A stretch of DNA of 64,000 nt from contig NC_047068.1 of NCBI RefSeq assembly GCF_902459465.1, forward strand, positions 8,742,001 to 8,806,000. Direction: 5' to 3'. Position numbers and translations under genes: made by a program. The DNA is from Asterias rubens (Eukaryota; Echinodermata; Asteroidea; Forcipulatida; Asteriidae). Under the pieces are notes generated by a model. The model worked only from the letters and a program-made list of their open reading frames with translations. It was not told the origin of the DNA and made no database searches. Shown here one piece after another: positions 44,901-55,659 of the stretch; positions within the stretch are counted from its first letter, which is position 1; the number at the start of each line of letters is the position of its first letter.

Positions 44901-47900
44901 ATATCAACAACAAAAAACAAAATCAACAACCTGTCAGTGTTGTGATTGTGCAAAGGGGCCTGCAGCCAATTTCATGAAACGCTATAGGATTAATCCTATC
45001 TCTAGTTAGGACGAGTAACTCGTCCTAACTCAGGATGGGTTCAATGCATCCTATAGTCTATGGTTACAGAACTTAACTGCTCCTCCTAAGTCTTAAATCC
45101 TAAGTTAACAAGAGTTTGGTGAAATCGCTGACAGGGTACTGGGTGAACTTTGACTCTGTGACCAAGGGCCCAACTCCTAAAAAATGTTAACTAGAAAATA
45201 CAGTTAATTTTTTATTTTCCCTTTCACCGATGTTTTTTTCTTTTCACTGTATAATCAGTATTTTCCTGAGTTCTGTGCAAAAAATCACAGGTATATTACT
45301 TGGGTTGGATTAAAACCCACAACCTTTGCAATTCTGCTCAGTGGCTTACCAACTTGACCGCTGAATTTTCTCTGGTATATAGAGGCCATTCAAATTCTAT
45401 TGTTGCGGGACCCGCTGAATTACATAGGATGCAAACTGCCTCTAGCTACCGGGCAAACTCAGTGGTCTAGTTGGTAAGACCATGGAGGAAGGAAGAGAAG
45501 GAGCTCAAACGACCCGCAAAACCGCAGAGTAACAAAAGAATACCCTGACAGTGCCCCTGTCTGACGAGTGGAAAAAGATAGGAGACCTCCTGCTGGATGA
45601 CCGATTAACGAGCGGGATTGGATCTCTTTGTACAGAACGTGCGGTACCGCCGCTCTGCACCGTTGCCTTCGTGTATCGTTGAATCATTGGAGACAATAAT
45701 TGTGAATACACACGTTTTCATTTACCGTTTGTGGTGTTTACATGGAAATATCATGGCATATTTTTTACATTTTGCAACTTTCCTGTCAATAGCGAGATTC
45801 AAAATTTGGGTATTAGCACACGAGGGTGGTTGGTATTCAATTGTGTTTTTTGATTTGGTGGGCGAAAGTGTACACAAATTTAATCAGGTCTCAAAAAATT
45901 GTTTTTTCTTTATTATATCCATACGAAACCAGAGTTGAGTGAAGAACCAAGTGCGCACGCACAAACTCACATACGCCAGGTCGCCCATTGTTTGTATAAG
46001 GTATGTTGGTGATTACGAGGTGTTGTTAAACGACCGCGGTACCACGGGTTCGGCTTATGAAGTCCCTTCGTTCGAGCTCCTTCTCTTCCTTCCTCCATGG
46101 TAAGACACTGCTCTGAAATTGCAAGGGTCGTGGGTTCGAGTATATCCCACGAGAGTAAACAATTTTGGGCTGGGTAAAGGAAATTTCCGATAAAAGGCTT
46201 GTGATCTTGGGATGATTTTCTTGAAATTGAAGCCCTGAATCCACACAGGTGTTATACGATTGTAGCTTCTTTGGGAACTAAACTTTCATGTTTTAAAAGC
46301 TATCAAATACTTTTGAGTTCTGTGGAAAGAAATTCCACAAGCAAATCACTGAGATTCGAACCCATGACTCTTGCATTCCTAGAGCATCAGGGTAGCTCGG
46401 AGGTCGTTATACACCAGATGGTGGACTGTACTCTAATGGAAGAAGTTATCGCAAATCTGGGTACTTACCACCTCATCTTTGATTCTATAATACGTCTCCA
46501 TACGCATCTTCTTGAAGCGACAAAAATTAGCGATGGCACTCAACATTCGCATGGTCCTCTTCGGTTCTGTTAAAAGAAGATCATAAAAAAAAAAATTGTC
46601 AGAATCATATAGCAGCTTTTGATGATATGAAATATCTTGAGATACAGTTCACTTCAAAGTAATGAGGTTATGTAAAAAAAGGACGTCGGTTTTATGTCCC
46701 AAAAGTTTAATCTGAGTAGCGACAGTTAATGTCGTTACATTTCTCAGATTGTGTAGTTCTTTAAGGGATTATTCGTGGACATTAACTGTTTGCCCCAGAT
46801 ATTTTGGCGACCATTTGAAATAAAATTTTGCATGTTAAGTTTGATTGTATTTGTACACTTATAAAGGATAAATACATTCTACTACATGTATTCTAGAACC
46901 AAAAGTAAACTTTGCCTTAAAACATTATTTAAAAAAACAAAACCAGGAGAAATGAAAACAATGAGTGTTTTTTTTTTCATGAAGAAAACTCTACTTACTT
47001 GGGCAGGTGAGATCCTTCAGCTTAAAGTCTTGGACATCACATGCATTCATGAATTGAACCCTGCAGAATCAATATCAATACCAGAGTCTTAAAGGCACTG
47101 GACACTATTGGTAATTGTCAAAGACTAGCCTTCACAGTTGGTGTATCTCAACATATGCATAAAATAACAAACCTGTGAAAATTTGAGCTCAATCGGTCAT
47201 CAAACTTGCGAGATAATAATGAAAGAAAAAATACCCTTGTTGTCAAACGAAGTTGTGTGCAGTTAATAGATAATTGATTTCGAGACCTCAAGTTCTAAAC
47301 TTGAGGTCTCAAATTCAAATTCGTGGAAAATTACTTCTTTCTCAAAAACTATGGCACTTCAGAGGGAGCCGTTTCTCACAATGTTTTATACCATCAACCT
47401 CTCCCCATTACTCGTCACCAAGAAAGGTTTATGCTAATAATTATTTTGAGTAATTACCAATAGTGTCCACTGCCTTTAAATAATAAAAATAATACTAAAA
47501 TGAAAGTCTTATAAAGCGTACGTATCTACAAACAAGGTACTCAAGGTGCTTAGTGTATAATATTTGCTTAGTGTATAATATTTTTTTTTTAGAAAGATAG
47601 GTTATTGAAGTTATGAATTCTGAGACCCAATTATGTAGCACCAAATAAGGGTTTACAAGGTGCTACGCAAATTCAGCAGCCACAGCCATACACTGATGCA
47701 AACCCTCGATAAGCGTTACTGGGATCTTTCCGTCCCATCCGAAGGACAAAGCAATAAAGGTTGAATGTTCTGCTCTTTAATGGACACGAGTGTCACGACA
47801 TTTGAACCCACACTCCAGAACCGAGACAACATAGTTTGAATTTAGCGCTCTTAGCCGCAAACAAAAAGGGTATTCTTAAAAATTGTGGAAAAAGAGAGTA

Positions 47901-49347
47901 TCCTTAAAGGAACGTTACAGAATTGGTAAGAAACAAAAATCGTGAAGATAACAGATTTACATAAAACTTACACGGTCTAATGGTTATGATAGTTGAAAAC
48001 ATGACATCCCTTTTGAAATATTTCTGTCTGAAATGTCATTGCTGATGAGAAATAAATAATCTAACTTCGCGTTTGGAGTTTATCGCTCTGTGAGCTATTT
48101 ATTCATTTTTATGTTTGGCATCGATGCATTGCAGTTCATGACCCAGATGGCCGATCGATCTCGAACTTCTACAGGTTTGTCAGTTTATGTACACAGTGGT
48201 TTACATAAAGTGCTTACACTGCCAGCAACTGTTTTGTTAGCAAAAACCAATTCTGTAATGTTCCTTTAAAAAACATTAGGACATTTTTTGAGGATGACAA
48301 TTCTAAATCCATGGTCGTACTATGTAGACTCTGTGTGTTGGTTTATAATCTAAAATCGTATAGGGCCGTTGTCTACAATTATGACTTACATGACTATTGA
48401 GAAATTGCTTAGCATAATGGCTTCCTCACAAAACTCAGCATGAGACAGTAGTTGAGCCGCTTCAAACTGAGGCTGTATCAGCTTTTCTTGTCTCAAATTC
48501 ATCTCGGTTTCCAGAATTGTTTTGTAGATCAACTGCACACGATAGGGCTGCAACAGGGGAATCAAACTAAACAGTTTAAAAATGTGAATGAACCAATTAC
48601 GGAAAAAGTCTCCATGAGCATTCCAGGGTTATATCATGTTAGGCAAGATTCCGTACTTGCTTATTGTTGGTAGTTAAACATTAAACCTTTTTTCAACCAA
48701 CCCAGTAGGAATTTTTAACCAACTTGGTCCAGTGGGAATTTGAGCCAAGATGTCTAGTGGGAATGTGAGCCCAGATGGTCCCGTGGGATTTGAGCCTAGA
48801 TGTTCCCGTGGGATTTGAGCCTAGATGGACCAGTGGGATTTGAGCCTAGATGTTCCAGTGGGATTTGAGCCTAGATGGTCTAGTGGGAGTTTGGGCCCAG
48901 ATGGTCCCGTGGGATTTGAGCCTAGATGTTCCAGTGGGATTTGAGCCCAGATGGTCTAGTGGGAGTTTGAGCCCAGATGGTCTAGTGGGAATGTGAGCCC
49001 AGATGGTCCAGTGGGATTTTGAGCCCAAATGGTCCAGCGAGAATTTGAGCCCAGATGGTCCAGTGAGAGTATGAGCCCAGATGTCTAGCGGAAATTTGAG
49101 CCCAGATGGTCCAGTGAGAATATGAGCCCAGATGTCTAGCGGAAATTTGAGCCCAGATGGTCCAGTGAGAATTTGAGCCCAGATGGTTCAGTGGGATTTT
49201 GAGCCCAGATGTCTACTTGAAATTTGAGGCTTCATGTACCTGTGGGTTTTTGAAATCATCCTCACTGATGTCTTGCAGCTGATGTTCATCACATAACCAC
49301 ATGATGAGTTCATCACTGGGTAATATCGGGAACAAATACCCTGCCAT
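38973..49347 (-). CDS. NUF2: NUF2 kinetochore protein (eleven coding exons)
   Basis: Exons in coding order (all - strand): 49347-49240, 48547-48390, 47060-46999, 46566-46469, 44896-44786, 44363-44244, 43581-43319, 42679-42488, 41680-41593, 39399-39325, 39047-38973. All have GT-AG junctions and join in frame to 449 aa; human NUF2 is 464. The start MAGYLFPILPSDELIMWL, followed by SEDDFKNPQ, fits the NUF2 N-terminal calponin-homology fold (about residues 1-142), which includes CPKPKRTMRMLSAIANF. The remainder (about 143-449) is coiled coil, with the family motif IIQSPERIK at about residue 240. NUF2 pairs with NDC80 in the outer-kinetochore complex that binds microtubule plus ends in mitosis. Oddities: partial tandem copies of exon 8 in the intron, and a minisatellite ending about 27 bp from the exon 1 donor. 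Confidence 0.94.
40084..40465. mobile_element. Family A MITE, reverse (NUF2 intron)
   Basis: TTAA at 40084-40087 and 40462-40465 with a complete central hairpin (GATTTTGAGACCTC with its inverse). One of the best full-length copies in the window. Confidence 0.9.
41329..41517. mobile_element. Foldback element (GGTTCATACTTCCTGCGAATG)
   Basis: The left end GGTTCATACTTCCTGCGAAT matches the right end inverted (ATTCGCAGGAAGTATGAACC). Two TGACGTCA-like sites (TGACGTCAC, GTGACGTCA) lie symmetrically inside. About 190 bp, in a NUF2 intron. Confidence 0.75.
42058..42376 (-). mobile_element. tRNA-derived SINE
   Basis: Read on the - strand it begins with a box-A-like GTGGCTAAGCGGTTAGGAGC. It then has TTCGGATGGGACGTAAAGCC, a central block with AAGGTGCTAA, and a tail GCGCTATATAATATTAAT. 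A second copy at 47479-47850 shares the centre and tail. The tRNA-like head, shared body and short A/T tail support a SINE; I cannot name the family. Confidence 0.7.
42721..42900 (-). pseudogene. Partial tandem copies of NUF2 exon 8
   Basis: 42721-42834 repeats the 5' part of exon 8 (ESKSEVEKNRDHILTQKDAL and on) together with its upstream acceptor, with an open frame but no splice donor at its end. A shorter, more decayed third copy at about 42866-42900 keeps QNRQLEAKT. The intron phrase GATTTTAAAATCAGTGTTTT is repeated between copies, so the unit duplicated was an exon segment plus adjacent intron. These look like dead exon duplications, although the first retains an acceptor. Confidence 0.85.
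43785..44019. mobile_element. Family A MITE, reverse, truncated (NUF2 intron)
   Basis: TTAA at 43785-43788; breaks off after GACAAGGGTGTTTTGTC. It directly follows a tRNA-like stretch at 43681-43780 with a box-B-like GGGTTCGAA. Confidence 0.75.
44957..45135. mobile_element. Family E palindromic element (TTAGGACGAGTAACTCGTCCTAA)
   Basis: Begins AATTTCATGAAACGCTATAGG and ends GAGTTTGGTGAAATCGC; the GTTAGGACGAG with its inverse lies near 45005-45030. Close to the copies at 57914-58280, less so to the one at 38253. Confidence 0.75.
45297..45372 (-). repeat. tRNA-like sequence
   Basis: On the - strand it reads CAGCGGTCAAGTTGGTAAGC, a box-A-like arm, and 25 bases later GGTTGTGGGTTTTAATCC, a degraded box B. 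It is the inverse of the tRNA-like head that starts at 45461. Confidence 0.55.
45481..46099. mobile_element. 619-bp TIR transposon inside a tRNA-like sequence
   Basis: The terminal inverted repeats are about 32 bp with one mismatch, starting CATGGAGGAAGGAAGAGAAG then GAGCTC. A 7-bp target duplication, GTAAGAC, sits at 45474-45480 and 46100-46106. Removing the element rejoins a tRNA-like sequence (GTGGTCTAGTTGGTAAGAC to CGTGGGTTCGAG, 45461-46145). There is no transposase-like frame. It lies in NUF2 intron 4. Confidence 0.88.
47089..47479. mobile_element. Family A MITE, forward, complete (NUF2 intron)
   Basis: TTAA at 47089-47092 and 47476-47479. It starts 29 bp upstream (genomic right) of exon 3 and abuts the SINE at 47479. 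The central hairpin is intact (TTTCGAGACCTCAAGTTC with its inverse). Confidence 0.9.
47479..47850 (-). mobile_element. tRNA-derived SINE, second copy
   Basis: Shares GATAGGTTATTGAAGTTATG, AAGGGTTTACAAGGTGCTA and CGTCCCATCCGAAGGAC with 42058-42376. On the - strand a box-B-like GTGTGGGTTCAAATG lies near 47805. Confidence 0.68.
47908..48265. mobile_element. Family B foldback MITE, complete (NUF2 intron)
   Basis: TTAA at 47904-47907 and 48266-48269; ends AGGAACGTTACAGAATTGG and inverse. Its core reads inverted relative to 11331. Confidence 0.88.
48725..49212. repeat. 24-25 bp minisatellite (GAGCCCAGATGGTCCAGTGG)
   Basis: About twenty units of a G-rich 24-25 bp motif with variants (GTCTAGTGGGA, GTTCCAGTGGGA, GTCTAGCGGAA). 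The array occupies NUF2 intron 1 and stops about 27 bp from the donor at 49239. Confidence 0.93.
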
Positions 49348-50270
49348 TGTAGCTAATGATCAAAGCTCCTACAACGAAGAAACAAATAATCATGACTTCA
49401 AAGGGTCTGTATTAGATATTTGTGTGGTTATTGGTAATGGTTTGGTTAATGGCAATAAAATGCTATATACTAAGAATTACTCAGCAGCTTTGGATAGTAT
49501 ACTTTTTGAGAAAATTTCATATCGAAGTACCTACGGTTATTATGGACAAAATATAACTTTTTATCCCCCAAAATTTGAAAATGTAAGAAGAACTGTCGCA
49601 GCCGTAAACACTTCTCAGGTTGTGTTTTCCTGCTGGGATTATTCTTCCCGCATTAACAAAGAATCTTATGATAATGATATTCCCTTCGGAGTTTCAGCGA
49701 TATCTCACAGACATGACCACATTATTAGTTTCGAAATGAAATTTGAAAAGTTTGATTTGATTATATACAAACAAACAACACTTTGTTTTAAAAGTTATCA
49801 TTTTTAATCATCACTTCATTTAATATCATGACGTAATATCATGTTCATATTTGAACACAAAGTTTTCCAGTTTAGATTGTGTAACTGTAAGAGTGACGCA
49901 CACTATTTTAAAAATTGGAATATGCGAATCAGCATGACGTCATCGGCCTGCCGAGCTGTGGGCCCGTGAGGGCGCGAATACATATCAACGGCTGTTTTAT
50001 GTGAATTAAGCTTGTGTACTTTTTAGGCGCACTTGCAACGTAGTTCACGAGAAATACCCATCCTTGGCCACACAAGTGGGGCTAGGCTACAGCCTGACTG
50101 CATTATAGCCAGGGTTTATACAAGACCAGGGCTGTATGCTTCGTTTTTGAAAGGGCAAGGGCACCAAGGCTTTTTTTCTTGGGCAAAGGGCACCCTATCC
50201 TGTGTAAATTTCTACTGGAGCAATTCAAGGGCACCAAGGCAATGGCAAGGGGCAACGGAGGCAACCGTTG

Positions 50271-50430
50271 CGGAAAAGTTTCCGTATGGCGCCACCACTT
50301 TTTCATTCGATATGAATATAGTATCTAATTCTAATTAACCTAAAAAAAATCAATGATATCTCCTTTTTTTTTTTGTAAAACTAAAAATGAGTGAAAAAGT
50401 GGTGGCGCCAGACGGAATCCCGGAAAGTTA
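50271..50430. mobile_element. Family G foldback (GGAAAAGTTTCCGTATGGCG), copy 2
   Basis: Ends GGAAAAGTTTCCGTATGGCG then CCACCAC, and inverse GTGGTGGCGCC; centre has TTTTTCATTCGATATGAAT. Copy 1 is at 26856-26993 in ERI2 intron 1. Here it is directly followed by copy 3. Confidence 0.8.
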
Positions 50431-50568
50431 TCGGAAAAGTTTCCGTATGGCGCCACCACTTTTTCATTCGATGTGAATTAATATAGGAACTTATTTACCT
50501 GATTGAAATATCCCTTTTTGTAAAAATGAGTGAAAAAGTGGTGGCGCCATACAGAAAGTTATCCAAGT
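50431..50568. mobile_element. Family G foldback, copy 3
   Basis: Adjacent to copy 2 with the same orientation, sharing the short GGAAAGTTATC link, so copies 2 and 3 form a tandem pair. The DNA from here to 51810 has no identified gene. Confidence 0.8.
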
Positions 50569-51810
50569 TATCCACCGTTGCCTCTGTGAAGTATCAGGCA
50601 TGCAAGACCAATGTACAAAATGTCATAGCTGGCTGCATATGCTACACACGGGATTGCAAACACATACCGCACATGACAATTGACATGCGTACGTACGTTA
50701 CGTGTTCACATGATTATTGGCCCCTACACACATTGTTGTTTCATCATGATCATGCACACCGAGGATTAAAAAAAAATACCTGCAAATTTGTCGGTGTCTG
50801 CTCGAATATGAACGTTAAAATGAGCAAAAGCATTCTCTATAGAATTATGACATATATACAACTATTATTATAACACACGTTATCACATTTTAATTGTATT
50901 GACAAGCTGTATTTTTTATTTAAAAAAATTGACTACACTTACGATTTCTGTCTTTTCTGCTGGTGTACACAGTTTTTGTATTTAGCGGTTATGACACAGT
51001 CATGACGCTTGAGGGCGCTGTTAAATTTTTGACTCTTTTCGTCGCGAAAAACAATAGTGGCTTTTTTGGCTTGGAGGTGGCGGTCCGTCCTCGCTGGCGG
51101 TGGGGCGGAGGAGAGTGCGGCCCGTAAGCCGCAAGAAGAAGCCGCAGTTTCAAAATTAATGGTCACCACCTTTGTTAACAAAGGTCCCCGTCGTATGCAT
51201 CCCCAATATTGACATACAAAACATGGGATGAAGGCAAGGAAGTTAGCGTGGCAGCACCAGAGATTGACTTCTGGACCGATTTATGGGGCTACCCGGAGGC
51301 AACTCTGGTTTTGCATTGATCCACGCCACCTTTACGGCGACTAATACGACGACGGCTTATGATGGAGACCCGGTAGTTTTAAATTCTACCTCCAACTTTA
51401 TTTTAGGACATGAAAATGAATGTCCAGGCTTTTATACCATTTTCACAAGGTCGTTAAACCTCTCGCTTGGGCGACGTCCGGGTAGACTTGTGCCATGGGC
51501 GTTCCGCTATTCACCCACCCGTTTAAAAAAAAAAAAAGTAAAATATTTGCAATCCCTTTTCAACGTTCGATTCACTTGATTCAGTACAAAATCTACATTA
51601 TGCCCATTAAAAGTTCGGACACACACGAACGAGAAACTGGCCTGGAAGTCTTTGTGTCATTCATGTTAGATTGTTAGCAAAATCTGATATTTTGTTTTAT
51701 GATCGAGGATTCAGTGTAGCCCTATCCCGGAATTTATAATTCAACAAGGGCAAAATACTGGGTTTTTTTTAGTAATCGAACTGCTTTCACTCACATGGTT
51801 ATCTTTCTAG

Positions 51811-52206
51811 AAAGGAACACGTTGCCTTGGATCGAACGAGTTGGTCTATAAAAAGCGTTTTGTAACCGTTTGTTATAAAATGCATATGATTGATTGGAAA
51901 GATGTTTTATAAATAGAATACAATGATCCACACCAAAAATTTGCCTCGAAATTACGTGGTTTTTCTTCTACTTTGCGAATGGTCGGCCATATGGGAGTCA
52001 AAATTTAATTTGACTCCCATAATTAATGGCCGACCGTGTTAGTCGACGAAGTACAAGGAAAACCACGCAATTTCGAGGCAAACTTGTGTGGATCATTGCA
52101 TTCTACTTTTAAAACATCTTTCCAATCATATGCATTTTACACAAAAGGGTTACAAACGCTTTTTATAGACCAACTCGTCCGATCAAAGGCAACGTGTTCC
52201 TTTAAC
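51811..52206. mobile_element. Family C foldback, full-length
   Basis: Ends AAAGGAACACGTTGCCTTGG and inverse; the two arms invert along nearly the whole length around TGGGAGTCAAATTTAATTTGACTCCCA in broken form at 51991-52018. It is flanked by a near-perfect direct repeat containing ACATGGTTATCTTTCT (51785-51809 and 52210-52230), longer than a normal target duplication. Confidence 0.85.
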
Positions 52207-52623
52207 TACTTTCACATGGTTATCTTTCTTTAATTTCACAAGACACCTATTGATTTCTCACTAACTGTGCATTAAGATAACAGGGGGCGCAAAACTAAAA
52301 CTCCTAATAAAACTCGGGACAGTTTGGAAGTTTTGTTTACACAAAGAATATAATTATAAGTTCTTAATTTACGATTTAACCATACAAAATAACCATGAAA
52401 ACCTACCTGTAATAATACGTACAAGTTTTTAGTGACTTCATCAATTTATTTTTTTAGAATAAGTCTCATCGTAATGAGTCAATAACCAGAACAAGAACGA
52501 TTTTCCTCTTAAAATGGTTTTATGAGAAAAGAAAGGCCCTTTAGCGGGTTGCATTTTCGGTATTATCAAGTTTGAAACACCCGAAATCAATAGATGTTGT
52601 AGGCCCCTTATGTTGCATCCAAC

Positions 52624-52949
52624 TTTTATCTGGACACTATTTGGTACATTACTGAATACTTATTGTTAGCGTAACAGTTATAGTGACTTAGTGTCGAGCA
52701 ACGGTGAGCTGTTGATATTTTTGTGTGTGAAAGGGATACTCTCTCACTCACAGTACTTCACGCCTGGAAACTCTTTCTAATTTTTAATTAATTTGTGCAA
52801 TAAAGGGTATTTTTTCGTTTATTATTCTCTCGCTGGTCAACTTCGATGACCAATTGAGTCCAAATTTTCACAGCGATGCATGTGTTGGGAAAATACTGGC
52901 CGGTCTTCGACAACAGTGACGTTATCAATGGTGTTCAGTGCCTTTTTAA
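52624..52949. mobile_element. Family A MITE, reverse, diverged
   Basis: Right end CAGTGCCTTTTTAA. At 52946-52992 a second left end (AAAGGCACTGGACACG) starts at the same TTAA, a fragment of another copy. Confidence 0.7.
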
Positions 52950-53590
52950 AGGCACTGGACACGTTAAATTGTTTTGATAATAAAATTAACATGTTGGCAC
53001 CCAAAAAATGAATAGTACAATCGTAAACCATGCGTAAACCAACTTTGGTAAAAACGTGAATATCATCACGGAGATAATATCTCCGTAAATATGTTGGATG
53101 TTCATTCAGAGCCACCGTAATAGAGGCCTACACCATTATCGCTTTAGCTATCAAGACAAGCTTGCATTTTTCATTAATTTTCTGGGTTGGGTGTTTGTAA
53201 GACTCTGTTTTCATTATTTCTATGGTTTGATTGAGATGTTATGCTTGTCACGAACAAACTCCTGGCAAGATCAACATTGACATTACGTGCTCTTAAAGCG
53301 TGAATTGTGTATTGCGGTACAATATCATGCCGTCATAGTGTCATTGTCGTGTCATTGAGGAACACGTGCCCCTAAAGTGAGATCAAACACACCTTGGAAC
53401 ACAAAGACAAATAGTGTTGGAAGAAATTAAACAGACGTTTAATATAATACAGTATCGTTGCAAAGGAATTGAGAAACTGAGATTGCATAGAGGTCAATGG
53501 CCAGAAAGATAGAAAACTCTTTATGGACCTACAGTGTGTTTAGTCGACTTCTCTTTATTACACAGTGGTGTAATGCTTTGTAGGCGTGAC

Positions 53591-53943
53591 TTAAAGGCAG
53601 TGGACACTTGGTAATTACTCAAAACAATTATTAGCATAAAACCCAACTTGGTGTGTAACGAGTAATGGGGAGAGGTATGAAAGTATAAAACATTGTGTGG
53701 AACGGCTCCCTCTGAAGTGAAATAGTTTTCGAGAAAGAAGTATGTTTCCACGATTTTTTTTTTCGAGACCTCAGATTTAGAAAGTGAGGTCTCGAAATCA
53801 AGCATCTGAAAGCACACAACTTCGTGTGACAAGGGTGTTTTTTCCTTTCATAGTTATCTCGCAACTCCGACTTACTAATCGAACTCAAATTTTCACAAGT
53901 TTGTTATTTTATGCATTACTAAAAGTGTCTAGTGGGTCTTTAA
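53591..53943. mobile_element. Family A MITE, reverse
   Basis: TTAA at 53591-53594 and 53940-53943. The segment with CAAAGTGAGAAGACTGGTC is deleted near the right end. Confidence 0.85.
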
Positions 53944-54221
53944 GCCCTTTTCACCTATTCCCGTGAAATACAGCCACGGGACGGCCACGGGACCTTTTTT
54001 TACCCCACGCTTAGGCCTACCCTGCGCACTTTCACACTGAATCCCAAGTCCACGAGGTTTTACCACTTACCCCCCTACTTCAGAGCATGGCGGCTATTTC
54101 CCCCGGGGTATGCCCATTTGCCGGGCAGACCGGGGGTAAAGCGATCACAGTGTGAAAGGGCTGACCGTTCATTCCCAGGGGGAAACCCCGGGGAATAGAG
54201 TAGTGTGAGAAGGGCTTAAGA
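53940..54221. mobile_element. GC-rich foldback (AAGCCCTTTTCACCTATTCCC)
   Basis: The left end, AAGCCCTTTTCAC then CTATTCCC, recurs inverted at 54195-54221 (GGGGAATAG, then GTGTGAGAAGGGCTT). It shares its left TTAA with the preceding family A copy. From here to about 55300 nothing else is recognised. Confidence 0.7.
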
Positions 54222-55332
54222 TGGAGGGGGCAATCAAAACCATTGCCCCTAAAATGAAATCGAAAAAGCAAAGCATGAATTGGTTTCAGAATTTTTTATT
54301 AAATTGCCCAAATATGTGTCTACAAAAAAGTATTGTACACCATTGTTTAATTGGAATGTAAGGGTTGGTTTAATAACAAATATATAATAATGTGCTAAAT
54401 TAGATAGAAGTTAAATTTGCATCGGTGATAATATATATATTTATTATTATAAACAAAAATACTATTAACAAAGACGTTCTTGCCGGTGGTCTACCAACTG
54501 AGTATGTTTGGGGTCTCTCTATTTTGCCAAAATCTTTGTTCGAGGTGCCTTCAATAAAAGCCGACGTAATCAAGCTGTAAATACTGTTTAATTGGTGATC
54601 ACACCAAATTTTACGATTCAACTTTGGAATAGACACCGAGAGGGTTCATCTCTATAACTAAAATAAACCGATTGATATTTACAGATTGTGCAGTTAATTT
54701 TCACCAAACACTCAATTATTATTATTGCATCTCCCTACAACCACTAAGCAAGGTTATCAATAAAAATGGCAATTGTAAATAAACAATTACTTAAAAAACA
54801 TTACTTAATCAAATTATTTTACTTGCATACAAATCTATAATACTTTTTCACACACAAATGATACGACCGAAGACGTGTACTCATTATCTTATAAAGAACA
54901 CCAAAACACAAGTGGACCCCCAAAAAATGGTGGAATTTTGTGGAGACCCGGGTCCAGTTTCATAAAGCTGATTTTTGGTAGAAAATATTGCTTTACAAAA
55001 AATCATAAATACGGAACAAAAGTTGAGCAGGGTACCATGCCAGTGCCGGGTGGTGCCATACCACACTATTTAAACCCGGTAAAGCTACGCCTTCACAAAT
55101 TTCACAATGGCCATACCCAAAAGATCAATTAAACAACAACAATAGAATCTTTTAGGCAAACAATAATCAACTCTTTAGGCAAACAATAGTCAATGGCTGC
55201 ATGCATTTTAGAACAAGGGGCATTTAGTGAATAACCCATGGCTTGATTACATCCCAGTAAAATTAGTTTAAAGTTACTCACAATGCCTTTGGCTTCGACA
55301 CCACTTATCCTTGGGTCCGAGATTCCCGGGAG

Positions 55333-55487
55333 GATTTGCGTTGCTGATGGGCCTTAAAACACCCGCCGGACCCCTACCCGTGCTAGACGGGTCGACACGA
55401 CACAGCCTCAACGCTGGCCTAGCTGCCCGCTGGTTCACACCCAAACAGTACCCTTCTCAGCACCCGCAACGCAAATCTCAACCACAA
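55333..55487. mobile_element. GC-rich foldback (GATTTGCGTTGC)
   Basis: GGATTTGCGTTGCTGATGGG on the left and the inverse CAGCACCCGCAACGCAAATC on the right, about 155 bp. Confidence 0.6.
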
Positions 55488-55659
55488 TATAAAATTCCTT
55501 TGGTTTTATAGTGCACTCTACGAAACCCATTACAAAAGCAGCCCAAATGCATGACGGGACATTCCAACCATAGCGAACCAAACAATTATTGCCCCTCCTA
55601 TGTTATGCCTATAACAATGCACATTAACTATCAGCCATTTAAAGAAGTAATTTTCCCAC

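Larger units (their letters stand above)
49348..51160 (-). promoter_or_regulatory. NUF2 5' region with candidate 5' UTR exon
   Basis: On the - strand a donor-like ATC|GTAAGT ends a possible exon at 50943, and an acceptor-like TCATTAG ends at 49353, five bases before the NUF2 ATG. That would make 50943 to about 51100 a non-coding first exon. The segment 51040-51130 is GC-rich and holds TTTTCGCG (- strand, 51043-51050), an E2F-like site suited to a mitotic gene. A CRE palindrome TGACGTCA lies at 49935-49942. All of this is inference; no transcript is seen. Confidence 0.35.

Noticed and set aside
49301-49807. A 168-codon + strand open frame opposite NUF2 exon 1
   Set aside because: Its start lies antisense to the well-supported NUF2 first exon, no domain is recognisable, and no splice partners fit; a chance frame is likelier, though it is long for AT-rich DNA.
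50939-51181. 80-codon - strand open frame in the GC-rich segment upstream of NUF2
   Set aside because: No family similarity; better read as a possible 5' UTR or promoter region.
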